Positions 9,574 to 19,236 of a DNA stretch of 56,857 nt are shown here, piece after piece (the stretch's first letter is position 1; every line of letters starts with the position of its first letter). Under the pieces are notes generated by a model. The model had not been told where the DNA came from, ran no database searches, and worked only from the letters and a program-made list of their open reading frames with translations. Source of the DNA: DAOPZC01 sp035353175 (GTDB lineage Bacteria; Verrucomicrobiota; Kiritimatiellia; RFP12; UBA1067). Made by a program: the position numbers and the translations under genes. The stretch is from NCBI GenBank assembly GCA_035353175.1, contig DAOPZC010000026.1, positions 1 to 56,857 of the forward strand, given 5' to 3'.

Positions 9574-12500
9574 CTACCGGAGCGTGGCTTTCAAGCGGAG
9601 GAACTCGCAGCCTGACGGCTGGGCGCGGTACAGGATCGTTTGTCCGGTGCCCAGGATGTCGGTGTAGCCGGGGATGGCCGCCCAACCGCCCTGCACGAGG
9701 CTGGTCCGTTTCTCGATGGTGTAGTAGCGCTGCTTGCCGCCGCATTCCGGGCCGGCCGGGATCGTCTGGCAGAAGAGGGACGGCGCGCCCTCCAGCGTCG
9801 CCATCTGGGCCAAGAAGACGCTGGCGGCGTTGGTCGGGTGCGTGCCCGCCTCGTATTCAGCCCAGTTGGGCATGCCGTCCCCGTCCGTGTCCGCGACCGC
9901 CGCCCCGTCGAAGTCCAGGGAGGCACCGGGAAAGGTTTGCGCGATCCACCATTTCGGCGTGCCGCGCGTGGTCGTCTCGTCGGCGAAAACCACGTGCAGC
10001 GTGTGGTCGCTCAGGACGTTGGTGAAGCTGTAGGCGGCGGGCGCCACGACGCGCCTGCCGTCCGCCAGGACATCGGCGACCGTGGACCAGTCGGCCGGCG
10101 TGAACGTGAAGCTCGGGCTGCTGTAGCAGGGGACGCTGATGACGCCGAGCGGGGTGACCTCGCCGCGGCCGACCGCGGTGACGGTGATGGTCTGACGGGG
10201 CATGACCGCGGGGTTGTCGAAGGGCGCGCCGGGCGTTCCTCCCGCTGCGGCGCTGGCGTACCAGTTTGACGCTGCGGCGTTGTTCCAGCGCGGATGGATG
10301 AGGGCCAGAGAGGGGCCGTGGCCGTCCGGCTCGGACGGCCACGGCGACAGCGGCGCATAGTCGACGCGGTCGACCACGTTCGAGTGGGCGTCGATCAGCT
10401 GGAGGGTCTCGCCCGCATTGTCGAGCGTGCCGGCGGCCCAGACCCAGGCGCCCGGGAGCGCGCCGCTCGCGGCGATCACGAGGTGGTCGCCGGGATTCAG
10501 CACGGTGCCGCCCGGGAAGGAGAAGGTGATGCCTTTGGAAAAGCGGTGGCCCGTCAGATCCAGCGGCGCGCCGCCCGGGTTGGTGATCTCCACGTACTCC
10601 GGCTGGCTCGCGTCGGCGGGGTGGTAGTGGATTTCGGAGATCACCGCGTGGCCTTCGCGCCAGTCGAAGGGGATCGCGCCCATGTCGGCGCGCGAGCCGT
10701 CGGGGTCCTTCGGCGCGTCCGGGTCGGCGCTGTCGGCGGCGGGAGAGCCGGTCTGGAGCGCGAAGCGGCCGGCGTCGGCGTTGAGGAACTGCGGGTCGCC
10801 GGTCACGTTGCCGGTGCCGGGAACCGACACGCTGTCGGAGAGCGTGTAGGCGACCTCGAGCGCGGAGAGCGCGTCGCAGGTGAAGGGGGCGTCGGCGGCG
10901 CGGGCGACGATGCAGTTCCGCACGTTCGCGCGGCCGCCGCCGCTGCCGAGGTTTTTCTCGTAAACCGCGACGGCGCGGCCGAGGTTGAAGAAGGTGTTGT
11001 TCTCGATGAGGCCGAAGGAGCCGGCGTCCTTGATGCCGACCCCCATGTCGACCTCGGAGATGAGGTTGAGCCGGACGAGGGCCGTGGAGGCCTGGCCGAT
11101 GGAGATGCCTTTGTCGAAGCAGCGCGCGATGCGGTTGCTCTCGACGAGCAGATCCAGGGTGCCTTCGCCGATGTCGATGGCGTCGTTGTTGTCGCCCATG
11201 AAATCGTGGATGCGGTTGCCTCGGATGATGCCGCCCTGGATGCCGTCGTAGTCGATGGCGTCGGTGTCGGCCGTGAGGTTGGCCGAGGAGAACTCGCACC
11301 CCTCGACGCGCGCGTAGCGTGCGCGCTTGATGTTGATGCCGTCGCCGATCACGCCGATGCGGATGCGGCTGTTTTCGAGCACGGTGGAGTGGCCCTCCTG
11401 GACGAAGATCGGGAGGGCCACGTCATCGATGTCGAGGCCCGACAGGTGGAGGTCGGAACCGAAGGCCGAGACGGCGGCCTTCATGCGGACGCAGTCGTTC
11501 GCCGCGAGCGTGGCGCCGCGGATCACGACGTTCGAGAGCACGCCCGGGCGGTCGGCGCGGTCGAAGGCGATGCCGCCCCAGCGGCCGGCCGCGTCGGTCG
11601 CGTCGGCCAGCGCGGGATCCGCGTAGAGGCGCGCGCGGGCGCTCGCGGCGGTGTTGGGCCCGATGCTCACGGGGGCGTCGGGCGTGCCGGCCAGGCAGAG
11701 CAGGCCTTGCACGTAGATGCTGGCGGTCTCCGGCATCAGGAGGACGGCGCCCGGCTCGGCCGTGAGGCTGGTGTTGGACGGCACGTAGATGTCGCCGGCG
11801 GCGAGCCACGGCGAGCCGGCCGCGGTGAGCGTGAGGTCGCCGGTCACGGTGGCGGGCAGCAGGCTGGCGCCGGCGGGCGTGAACACCGCGGTCACGCTCA
11901 GGGGCGTTGCGCCGTCGGGGATGAGCGTCAGCACGGCCGAGGTGTTGGTGGTGACGGCGCCGGGCGCGCGGGTGGCGGTGGCCTGAAGGTCGAAGCCGAA
12001 GTCCGTGTAGTTGGCGGACGACTGGTGGAGCTCGACGGCGAGCACGTTGGTGCCTTCGAGGAAAGGTGCGTCCGTGACCGTGAACGGCAGGTAGGCGTTC
12101 TCGCCGGGCGTGCTCGAGGCGGTGATGTTCGTCAGCGCGAAGGTCGTGTGGCCGATGAGCCCGGTGGGCAGGTTGGTGCGCAGGATTTCGGTGCCGTTCA
12201 GGTAGACGACGGCGCCGTCGTCGCGCAGGAGCTGCAGCTCGAGCGCGGTGATCGCGGCGGCGTCCCGGAGGACGAAGGCGCGCCGGAAGTAGGCCGCGGT
12301 GATGAGGTTTGAGGCGGCGCCGATCACGGTGGCCTCGTCGCCGTCGCCGTAGCCGAGCTGGCCCGCGCCAGAGGCCCACGCGGTGTCGTCGAAGCCGGGC
12401 TGGTTCCAGCCGGCGACGCCGTTCGTCGGCACGAGGTAGCGCCAGGTGGAGCCTTTGTCCGACAGGCGGGTGGACCCGCTGCTGATCAGCCAGTAGGCGA

Positions 12501-15500
12501 AGGTCTGCCCGATGGACGGCACGGCGGTGAAGGTGACCGGGAGTCCAGACAGAAGGGTGTTGGCGGAGCCGTCGAGCAGGGGGACGTGGTCGGCCAGGAC
12601 GCGTCCGTCGCCGCCCTGTTCCAGACTCACCTGCGCGGTCTCGCCGCCGGAGAAATAGGCGGCCACCTGCTGCATGGCGATTGCGGGGCGCTGGCGCGCG
12701 TAGCTGCGGATCGCCTCGATGTTGGCGTCCCAGGTCGCGACGGACGGGATGCCGCCCTTCGGCCCGTACAGCTTGGCGTGCTCGATGATCTCCGAGCGGA
12801 TGCGGCCGGCCTCGAAGTCGATGATGGGGAGGATGCGGTTCGTGCTGAACGAGCTGTTGAGGTGCGCCATCAGCCGCTGCGAGCAGTAGGCGCGGAACTC
12901 CTCGTTGGCCAGGAGCTCGCGGAAGACGACCATGCTGGAGGCCATGGTGGGCAGCCGGTTGTCGTTGGCGTTGCCGAAGGCGCGGTCGAGGTCGACGAAG
13001 CACCAGCGCCACTTGCCGCCGGGTTTGCGGTCGCGCCACCACTTCCGGTTGTGGGCCCAGGCGGTGTCGTCCGCGAACAGCTGTCCCGCCACGTAATCGA
13101 CGAGGTCTTCGAGGTCGACCTGGCTCTTCACGTGCTCGTAGTTGGCCGGCAGCGCGAGGCTGTTCGCGCCGAGGAACGCGAGCAGCGCGTTCCAGCCGTC
13201 GGCGGTGCCGTGGTCGAGCAGCTCGTCGCCGCTGGTGCCGTCGTTCTCGAAGAAGTCGATGTCGGAGAGCGGGACGCCGTAGTTCTTGGCGCAGTACATC
13301 TCGTCCATCTTCTCCTGGATGTTGATCAGGCCGTAGTACGCCCCGTTGAGGTAGCTGGCGCACGGGCGGAAGCCCTGCGTGGCGTTGTTGATCGCGCCCT
13401 TGAGCATGCGCTGGCCCAGCGTGTCGCGGAGAAAGGCCACGGCCCAGTCGTCGTTGCCGTTGCGCAGCACGAAGCGGTCGAAGGCGCCGACGGGCTTTTC
13501 GGGGAAGAGCTGGTAGGCGATCTCGTCCGTCCCGTATTTGCTGTCGAAGTTGACGGTGAAGGGCTTCTGCGGCTTCAGGAAGGTGTTGAGGCTGTAGAGG
13601 CGGAAGGCGGCGCCGGCCTGGAACGCCGTGTTCGACGGCGTGGTGCAGAACTGCACCGAGCCCGGCACGTCGCGCTCCTTGAGGGCGTTGGTGTAGATGC
13701 CGGTGACCGGGTCGAAGAGCAGCCGGGGGTCGATGACGAGCGAGACGACCGGCAGCTCGGGCTTGCGCTGGCCGATGAGGAAGGTGCGCGTGGCGACGGG
13801 GCCGGGATGCAGGCCGTCGGCGTAGGCGCGGGCGCGCACGACCGTCGAGGTCGTGAGCGTGAACGGGCCGGTATAGAGCGGGGAGTCGGCGTCCGGCTGG
13901 CTGCTGTCGAGCGTGTAGCGGAGGGCGGAGACGCCGGGGCCGGAGGCGAGCGAGACGGTCACCGGTCCGTCGAGGAAGAGCGGCTCGGCCGGAGAGACCG
14001 CGACGGCTGGCGCGCGGTGCAGATTCTGGTCGAGCTGCGGCGCGGCGTTGGCCGCGCCCGCCGTGGACTGTCCGAAGTAGCCCCAGGCTGAGCCGCCGTC
14101 GGGCAGGCGCCCGAGGGAGATGTCGTCCTGCTGTGCGCCGAAGGTCACGCCGTCCACGAGGGCGCCGCTGGGGGTGAATAGGCCGACCTGCTCGCCGTCG
14201 GCGGAGAGCTTGAAGTTCGCGTGGTAAGCCCGGGTGACGAAGCTGCGGTTGGGCCAGAAATCGCGCGTCAGCGTCAGCCCCGGCTGCGAGTCGAAGCCGT
14301 CGGCCCAGACCAGTAGATGGCCGTTGGCCGGGATTGTCGCGCCGTCGGGGAAGCGCCAGCGAAAAGGCGCGTCCAAGCTGTCGGAGAGGTGGTAGCCGCT
14401 CAGGTCGACGGCATTCGTGCCGCCGTTGTACAGCTCGATCCAGTCGCCGAAGTCGGTGAAGTCGGCGATCTCGGGCGTGGCGGTCGCGTTGCTGGCCATG
14501 ACCTCGTTGATGCCGAGGAACGCGTGCCGGTAGTCGGCCGCGACGACCGGGCTGGGAACGAGGCCGGGCGCGAAGGCGCGGACCAGCAGGACGCACTCGC
14601 GCTCGATCGCGAGCGGCCCGGTGAAGAGGGGCGAGGCGGCCGTGGGCGGGGTGCCGTCGAGCGTGAAGCGCAGCACGGCTCCGGGCAGGGAGCAGGCGGC
14701 GCTGACCGAGATCGTGCCGGAGAACACGCCGCCGGGGTGCGAGAGCGTGGGCGCGGGCACGACGCCGGCGCAGGCGGCGTCGTTCCGCGAGCCCGGCGTC
14801 GGCGAGGCGAGAAAGCCGGCGGCGAGGTCGAGCGCGCCGGTGGCCGGCTTCCAGGCGAACGCGAGCTCGGTCTGGAGGAGCAGGTCCGAGCTGGTGGAGG
14901 AGTTGTTGAGGAGCTGGAGCGCGAGCACGTTGGTGCCGTCCACAAGCAGCGGGAGGCTGGCCGAGAGGTCGTGGTCGAGGGCGAGCAGGGCGGAGGCGTC
15001 GCTGCGGCTGGCCGGCGCGCGCGAGTCCCATGCGAGGGGATCGGGCACGTTGTTGGAGGCGACCCGCGTGCCGTTGAGCCAGGCCACGAAGCCGTCGTCG
15101 AACCGCACGCGGAGCAGGGCTTCGTAGAGGGCGGCGCTGTTGGTCAGGACAAAGGGGTAGCGCACGAACGCGGAGCCCTGCTTGCCGAACATCTCGGCGT
15201 AGAGGTCGGTCTGGATGTACGGCAGATAGTCGGGGTCGGCGTCGAAGCCGATCCCGTTCCCGGCCGGGGTCCACGCGCGGTCGTCGAAGTCGGGCGCGGT
15301 CCAGTCGGCGGGCAGCGCGGCGGCGCTGGCCGGCACGAGGTAGCGGCCTGAGCTGCCGGCCGCGACCGGTGTGCGCGTCACGACGGCGGGCGCCCATGAG
15401 AGCCGCAGCTCGGTCTGGAGGAGCAGGTCTGAGCTGGTCGCGGAGGAGTTGAGCGCCTGCAGCGCCAGCACGTTGGTGCCCTCGGTCAGGAGGTGGGCAA

Positions 15501-17979
15501 AGGCGTCGAGGGTGAAATCGGTGTAGACGACGGCGAGCGGCTCGCTGCGGGAGGAGCTGGCCGTGGCGTTCCAGTCGGGCGTGGCCGGGGCTGACCCCGC
15601 GGCGACTTGCACGCCGTTGAGCCAGGCGACGACCCCGTCGTCGTATTTCAGGCGCAGCAGCACGCGCGTGATGTCGGCCGCCTGGTCGAGCACGAAGGTG
15701 TAGCGCAGGAAGGCGGAGGGCTGCTTGCCGTACATCTCGGCGTAGAGGTCGGTCTGGATGAAGGGCCGGTAGTCGGGGTCGGTGTCGAAGCCGACGCCGT
15801 TGCCGGCGGTTTTCCAGCCGCGGTCGTCGAAGCCGGGCGCGGTCCAGTCGGCGGGCAGCGCGGCGGCGTTGGTCGGCACGAGGTAGCGGCCGGAGAGGCC
15901 GGGGCGGACCGGTGCCTCGATCCGGGTGCCGAGAGCGTCGTAGCCGTAGCTCACGTCCGGAGGAAGGGCGGGGAAGGCCGGGTCGAAGGCGGATTCGGGC
16001 GTGAGGTCGCTGCGAAAGAGGGCGAGGTACTCGCCCGAGGCGTCGAGCGAGAAATTCGCGTGGAGCTCCGCGGCGGGGTCGGTGCGGTTCTTGGAGGAGG
16101 CGAACACCACGAGGTGCCCGTAGGGGGCGATCTTGACGTCGGGGAAGGTCCACAGCGTTGGGGTGTCCGGCTGGTCCGTGAGGTGCCAGCCCTTGAGCGA
16201 GACGGTCTGGAACGTGGTGTTGTGCAGTTCGATCCAGTCGGAGAAGTCGCCGTCGGCGTCGCGCAGCGTGCTGCGGTTGAGCGCCATGACCTCGCTGATC
16301 ACGATCGAGCCCGGGGGCAGGAAGAGCGAGTTGGTGCGTCCGGGTGTGGCTCCGTCGGGCGCCGAGTGCCAGTTGGCGGGGGTGTTGCCGTAGGCGGCGG
16401 GATCGGTGCGTTCCAGCGCGCCGCCGAGCCCGTCGGCGGCGAGCGGCCAGGGAAGCTGGTCGCGGTAGGAGACTTCGTCGACCACGTAACGGGCGACGGT
16501 ATTGTCCGGCAGCTCCAGGTTGTTGGGGGCGCGGAGGCGCACGGTGTCGCCCGCATTGTTGAGGCTCTTCAGCCACGGGCCCAGGACGCGGACCTCCTGG
16601 GGGATGCCGTAGCTTTCGCGGAAGCCGGCGAGGTCGTTCGTGGCGGTGACGAGCAGGAGCTCGCCGGGCTGCAGGACGAGGTTGGTGGGGAAGCTGAAGC
16701 TGAGGCCGCCGGTGAGCGACCAGGTGTTCGTCGGCGTCTCCAGGTTGTAGAGCGGGACGGCTGCGCCGGAGATGTTCAGCAGTTCGACATACTCGGCGGG
16801 CATGCGGCCGGGCGCGTTAGACTCGGCGGGGTGGTACATGATCTCGTTGAGGACGACGGGGCCGACTTTCGGTCCGGTGTTGCGGGCGCCTGTGCCCGTG
16901 CGGAACTCGGCGAGGTCCGCCGGAGCGCTGACGCCGAAGGTGGGGGCGGCCAGCGTCGTGAAGGGTCCGGTGCCGTCGGGCCAGCGGCCGAACGAATAGC
17001 CGTTTTGGGAAGCTTCGTAGGCGTGGAAGTCGACGAAGCGCACGAGGTTCCCGGCCGCGTCGGCCTCCGAGAGGAAGAGGTCGTCGCCCTTGGAGCTGAG
17101 GGCGAAAGGCGCTGGGCCGCTGGTCAGCTGGTCCTGATACACGGTCAGATAGCCGAGCGGCGGGATCACGGTGCCCTCAGGGAAACGGAATTTCTTTCGG
17201 GCCGCGCTGTCGTCGCTCAGGTACCAGCCCGCCAGGCTGACGGCGTTTGTGGTGAGGTTGCGGAGCTCGACGGCGTCTTCGAGCGGCGGGTCGGTGTGGG
17301 CGAGGATCTCGTTGATCACCACGTCGCGCGCGGCGAGGGCGTCGGGACCGCCCGGAGAGCCGTTCAGCTGGGTGCTGGCGATCCAGTTTTCGGGGGCGTT
17401 CGGCGCGGCGGCGGGGTCGACCAGCACGAGGGAGCTGCCGGCGCCGTCTGCGGCCGTCGGCCAAGGCGGCAGGTCGTCATAGGTCAGCGAGAAAACGGGA
17501 GACCCGTAGGCATTCGCGAGCGTGACGGCCTCGCCGTCGTTGCTGAGCTGGCCGCTGTAGGCGCCGGGGGCCAGGTTGGTGACGGCCGGATAGAGGGCCG
17601 CGAAAGCGGTGCGGTTGACGCAGACCACCAGATAGGCGCCGGGCTCCAGGAGCGTCGGCGACGGAAAGCCGTAGGTGATGCCCGCGGTGAAGGCCCAGCC
17701 GCCCAGGTCGACGGCGGCGCCGCCGGCGTTGTGCAACTCGATGAACTCGTTCGTGTTGCCGCCGATCGGGTTGTACATCAGCTCGCTGACCACGATCTGC
17801 GCGTCTGACCGCAGGGCCAGACCCGCGAGCAGCCCCGCCATGAGGACACGGGCGGCCTGGAAGACAGGACGCAACCCAGCGGACTTGGGCGCCGGGGACA
17901 CGGCAACACTCTGCGATGGCCCTCTGGTCATCGTCAAGCCCGTTCGCGGCACCGTAAGTTCGCTGTCGTTCGAGGTCAT
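9574..17979 (-). CDS. Giant lamin-tail/CotH/beta-helix exoprotein
   Basis: About 2800 residues. ATG at 17979 was chosen because GAAGAG lies just upstream; an in-frame ATG at 18018 lacks this. A late signal segment (VLMAGLLAGLALRSDA, residues ~46-60) implies export. Modules in order: four lamin-tail domains (IVVSELMYNP, VVINEILAH, VVLNEIMYHP, IVISEVMALN), two tandem copies of a galactose-binding-like unit (GRYLVP...), a chitobiase-C-like unit (FTLDGTPPTAASPLFTG), a fifth lamin-tail domain (LGINEVMASN), another chitobiase-C-like unit, a CotH kinase-like domain (about 13.7-12.7 kb; FVLRNGNDDW, GLINIQEKMDE, FVDLDRAFG), a degenerate third galactose-binding-like unit, a right-handed beta-helix (11.6-10.9 kb), a sixth lamin-tail domain, and a calcium-binding DTDGDGMPNWAEYEAGTHP motif near the end. 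CotH domains phosphorylate secreted proteins in other bacteria; whether this one is active is unknown. Confidence 0.88.
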   Translation of the reverse strand: MTSNDSELTVPRTGLTMTRGPSQSVAVSPAPKSAGLRPVFQAARVLMAGLLAGLALRSDAQIVVSELMYNPIGGNTNEFIELHNAGGAAVDLGGWAFTAGITYGFPSPTLLEPGAYLVVCVNRTAFAALYPAVTNLAPGAYSGQLSNDGEAVTLANAYGSPVFSLTYDDLPPWPTAADGAGSSLVLVDPAAAPNAPENWIASTQLNGSPGGPDALAARDVVINEILAHTDPPLEDAVELRNLTTNAVSLAGWYLSDDSAARKKFRFPEGTVIPPLGYLTVYQDQLTSGPAPFALSSKGDDLFLSEADAAGNLVRFVDFHAYEASQNGYSFGRWPDGTGPFTTLAAPTFGVSAPADLAEFRTGTGARNTGPKVGPVVLNEIMYHPAESNAPGRMPAEYVELLNISGAAVPLYNLETPTNTWSLTGGLSFSFPTNLVLQPGELLLVTATNDLAGFRESYGIPQEVRVLGPWLKSLNNAGDTVRLRAPNNLELPDNTVARYVVDEVSYRDQLPWPLAADGLGGALERTDPAAYGNTPANWHSAPDGATPGRTNSLFLPPGSIVISEVMALNRSTLRDADGDFSDWIELHNTTFQTVSLKGWHLTDQPDTPTLWTFPDVKIAPYGHLVVFASSKNRTDPAAELHANFSLDASGEYLALFRSDLTPESAFDPAFPALPPDVSYGYDALGTRIEAPVRPGLSGRYLVPTNAAALPADWTAPGFDDRGWKTAGNGVGFDTDPDYRPFIQTDLYAEMYGKQPSAFLRYTFVLDQAADITRVLLRLKYDDGVVAWLNGVQVAAGSAPATPDWNATASSSRSEPLAVVYTDFTLDAFAHLLTEGTNVLALQALNSSATSSDLLLQTELRLSWAPAVVTRTPVAAGSSGRYLVPASAAALPADWTAPDFDDRAWTPAGNGIGFDADPDYLPYIQTDLYAEMFGKQGSAFVRYPFVLTNSAALYEALLRVRFDDGFVAWLNGTRVASNNVPDPLAWDSRAPASRSDASALLALDHDLSASLPLLVDGTNVLALQLLNNSSTSSDLLLQTELAFAWKPATGALDLAAGFLASPTPGSRNDAACAGVVPAPTLSHPGGVFSGTISVSAACSLPGAVLRFTLDGTPPTAASPLFTGPLAIERECVLLVRAFAPGLVPSPVVAADYRHAFLGINEVMASNATATPEIADFTDFGDWIELYNGGTNAVDLSGYHLSDSLDAPFRWRFPDGATIPANGHLLVWADGFDSQPGLTLTRDFWPNRSFVTRAYHANFKLSADGEQVGLFTPSGALVDGVTFGAQQDDISLGRLPDGGSAWGYFGQSTAGAANAAPQLDQNLHRAPAVAVSPAEPLFLDGPVTVSLASGPGVSALRYTLDSSQPDADSPLYTGPFTLTTSTVVRARAYADGLHPGPVATRTFLIGQRKPELPVVSLVIDPRLLFDPVTGIYTNALKERDVPGSVQFCTTPSNTAFQAGAAFRLYSLNTFLKPQKPFTVNFDSKYGTDEIAYQLFPEKPVGAFDRFVLRNGNDDWAVAFLRDTLGQRMLKGAINNATQGFRPCASYLNGAYYGLINIQEKMDEMYCAKNYGVPLSDIDFFENDGTSGDELLDHGTADGWNALLAFLGANSLALPANYEHVKSQVDLEDLVDYVAGQLFADDTAWAHNRKWWRDRKPGGKWRWCFVDLDRAFGNANDNRLPTMASSMVVFRELLANEEFRAYCSQRLMAHLNSSFSTNRILPIIDFEAGRIRSEIIEHAKLYGPKGGIPSVATWDANIEAIRSYARQRPAIAMQQVAAYFSGGETAQVSLEQGGDGRVLADHVPLLDGSANTLLSGLPVTFTAVPSIGQTFAYWLISSGSTRLSDKGSTWRYLVPTNGVAGWNQPGFDDTAWASGAGQLGYGDGDEATVIGAASNLITAAYFRRAFVLRDAAAITALELQLLRDDGAVVYLNGTEILRTNLPTGLIGHTTFALTNITASSTPGENAYLPFTVTDAPFLEGTNVLAVELHQSSANYTDFGFDLQATATRAPGAVTTNTSAVLTLIPDGATPLSVTAVFTPAGASLLPATVTGDLTLTAAGSPWLAAGDIYVPSNTSLTAEPGAVLLMPETASIYVQGLLCLAGTPDAPVSIGPNTAASARARLYADPALADATDAAGRWGGIAFDRADRPGVLSNVVIRGATLAANDCVRMKAAVSAFGSDLHLSGLDIDDVALPIFVQEGHSTVLENSRIRIGVIGDGINIKRARYARVEGCEFSSANLTADTDAIDYDGIQGGIIRGNRIHDFMGDNNDAIDIGEGTLDLLVESNRIARCFDKGISIGQASTALVRLNLISEVDMGVGIKDAGSFGLIENNTFFNLGRAVAVYEKNLGSGGGRANVRNCIVARAADAPFTCDALSALEVAYTLSDSVSVPGTGNVTGDPQFLNADAGRFALQTGSPAADSADPDAPKDPDGSRADMGAIPFDWREGHAVISEIHYHPADASQPEYVEITNPGGAPLDLTGHRFSKGITFSFPGGTVLNPGDHLVIAASGALPGAWVWAAGTLDNAGETLQLIDAHSNVVDRVDYAPLSPWPSEPDGHGPSLALIHPRWNNAAASNWYASAAAGGTPGAPFDNPAVMPRQTITVTAVGRGEVTPLGVISVPCYSSPSFTFTPADWSTVADVLADGRRVVAPAAYSFTNVLSDHTLHVVFADETTTRGTPKWWIAQTFPGASLDFDGAAVADTDGDGMPNWAEYEAGTHPTNAASVFLAQMATLEGAPSLFCQTIPAGPECGGKQRYYTIEKRTSLVQGGWAAIPGYTDILGTGQTILYRAQPSGCEFLRLKATLR
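14830..15912 (-). repeat. Tandem ~542-bp coding repeat in the giant exoprotein
   Basis: Two diverged direct copies with a period of about 542 bp (GGCACGAGG recurs at 15332 and 15874) encode two galactose-binding-like units that begin GRYLVP and share IQTDLYAEM and SSDLLLQTEL. A third, degenerate protein-level copy (WRYLVPTNGVAGW) lies near 12.4 kb. This is intragenic duplication, not a mobile element. Boundaries are approximate. Confidence 0.7.
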
Positions 17980-18073
17980 AAGGCGCTCTTCTTCTTGAGC
18001 GCCCGTATCATGGCACAAAAGAACGGCAGGCGGTACTATACCAAAAGATAGGACGTGCGGGACGGGGCGGACA

Positions 18074-18778
18074 TCAGTCGCTGTCGTCGAGGCCCTTGGC
18101 TTGGTTCAAGACCCTCATCAGCTCCACCAGCGAGGTGACGCCCGTCTTATCCATGATCTGCCGGCGGTGGACCTTGACGGTGATCTCGGCGATGCCGAGC
18201 TCCGCCGCGATCTGCTTGTTCAGCTTGCCGGCGATCAGGAGGACCATCACTTCCAACTCGCGCGGGGTGAGCGAGTCAATGAGTCGTTCCGCCTGGGCCC
18301 GGGCGGCCTGTTTCTGCCTGCGGATCCGGTCTTTTTCCAGGGCCGGACGGATGGCGGCCAGGAGCGAGGCCTCGTCGAACGGCTTCGTCAGAAAGTTGTC
18401 GGCCCCCTTTTTCATGACCTTGACGCAGGTGTTCAGGTCGGCGCAGGCCGTGATGAAGATGACGGGCATGGCGTCGTTCGACTTGGCCATCTCCTCTTGC
18501 AGCTCCACGCCGCTCATGCCGGGCATCTGGATGTCGAGCAGGATGCAGCCGCATCCCGCGAAAGGCGGGCGGCTGAGGAACTCGCGGGCGGAGGCGAAAC
18601 ACTCCACGCGGTAGCCGGCCGAACGCAGCCGCCGCTCCAGAAAGGTACGTAACAGCACTTCGTCGTCGATGACGAAAACCGTTGGCTGTGCGATGTCGGA
18701 GGGCGGAGGCAAGGGATCGCCTTGAGAACCGTTGGAGGGTCTCTTGGGAAACGATTGAGTTGGTGTGCCGTTACTCAC
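18074..18778 (-). CDS. FixJ/NarL-type response regulator
   Basis: 234 residues from the GTG at 18778, chosen because GGAGG lies four bases upstream; the ATG at 18814 would add 12 residues without a ribosome-binding site. The receiver domain has D38-D39, phosphoacceptor D82 (CILLDIQMPGMSG), and K132 (FLTKPF). The output is a LuxR-type helix-turn-helix (LTPRELEVMVLLIAGKLNKQIA to TVKVHRRQIMDK). The layout and the motif set match FixJ/TodR regulators acting as phosphorylation-dependent DNA-binding activators. No kinase is adjacent. The N-terminal ~30 residues are Pro/Ser-rich and probably unstructured. It sits upstream of the giant exoprotein on the same strand with a 94-bp gap, so it might regulate it; that is only inference from position. 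Confidence 0.92.
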   Translation of the reverse strand: MSNGTPTQSFPKRPSNGSQGDPLPPPSDIAQPTVFVIDDEVLLRTFLERRLRSAGYRVECFASAREFLSRPPFAGCGCILLDIQMPGMSGVELQEEMAKSNDAMPVIFITACADLNTCVKVMKKGADNFLTKPFDEASLLAAIRPALEKDRIRRQKQAARAQAERLIDSLTPRELEVMVLLIAGKLNKQIAAELGIAEITVKVHRRQIMDKTGVTSLVELMRVLNQAKGLDDSD

Positions 18779-19236
18779 GCTGCCTCCCTGGCGCCTCTCC
18801 GCTGCGTCCGTCATGCGATGGCCCTGACGTTGGAATCAGTTTACCTCACAGACCGCGAGAATGTCAATTTGGTCTCCGTGCGGGTTGAGATTGGCAAGGC
18901 GGCACATCGTGTGGCGGCCGGCGTCTTTCGGCTGAACGATCCATCTTATTTAGCCACAATGCGGGATGCGGGCGAGGACGCCCGCGCTACTTTACAGGCG
19001 GATCGTTTTTCGTTTGAACGAAAAGGCGTTAACGTATGGCGTCTGCGCACAAAAAACGGAAATGTCGCTTTACATTTTTTGAGGGAAGGACTATCTGTAA
19101 TCGGATTATGGGAAGGATTTGCTTTCCGCCGCGACTGCCGCGGCAATTGAACTGAACAATGTCTGGCATGTTCCGCTTTTGCGTTTGCACGCATCCGAAT
19201 TGTCGAAATAATCGAACCGAAATGATGGAGAATCGC
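18779..19236. other. Intergenic region between divergent genes, with one REP-like hairpin
   Basis: No convincing gene. A plus-strand frame from 18722 to 19150 exists but has no family signature, no ribosome-binding site and overlaps the response regulator start. The stretch should carry promoters for the response regulator (minus) and the DUF4838 gene (plus). The only structure I see is the hairpin at 18968-18985. Confidence 0.5.
18968..18985. repeat. REP-like hairpin
   Basis: GCGGGCG-AGGA-CGCCCGC is a perfect 7-bp stem with a four-base loop, in an intergenic site. The architecture (perfect short stem, four-base loop) matches the paired hairpins at 38861-38915. Such GC-rich palindromes are typical of repetitive extragenic elements in this lineage. 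There is no U-tract, so it is not a typical terminator. Confidence 0.5.

Noticed and set aside
11423..16576. Very long open frames inside the giant exoprotein gene (minus 11423-16576, plus 10294-12312, 12586-14091, 15607-17808)
   Set aside because: They are arginine- or valine/glycine-rich shadows created by high GC at codon third positions, with no family signatures, and the lamin-tail/CotH/beta-helix frame explains the region.
18722..19150. 142-residue plus-strand frame before the DUF4838 gene
   Set aside because: It has no ribosome-binding site or family signature, overlaps the response regulator start and contains the REP-like hairpin.
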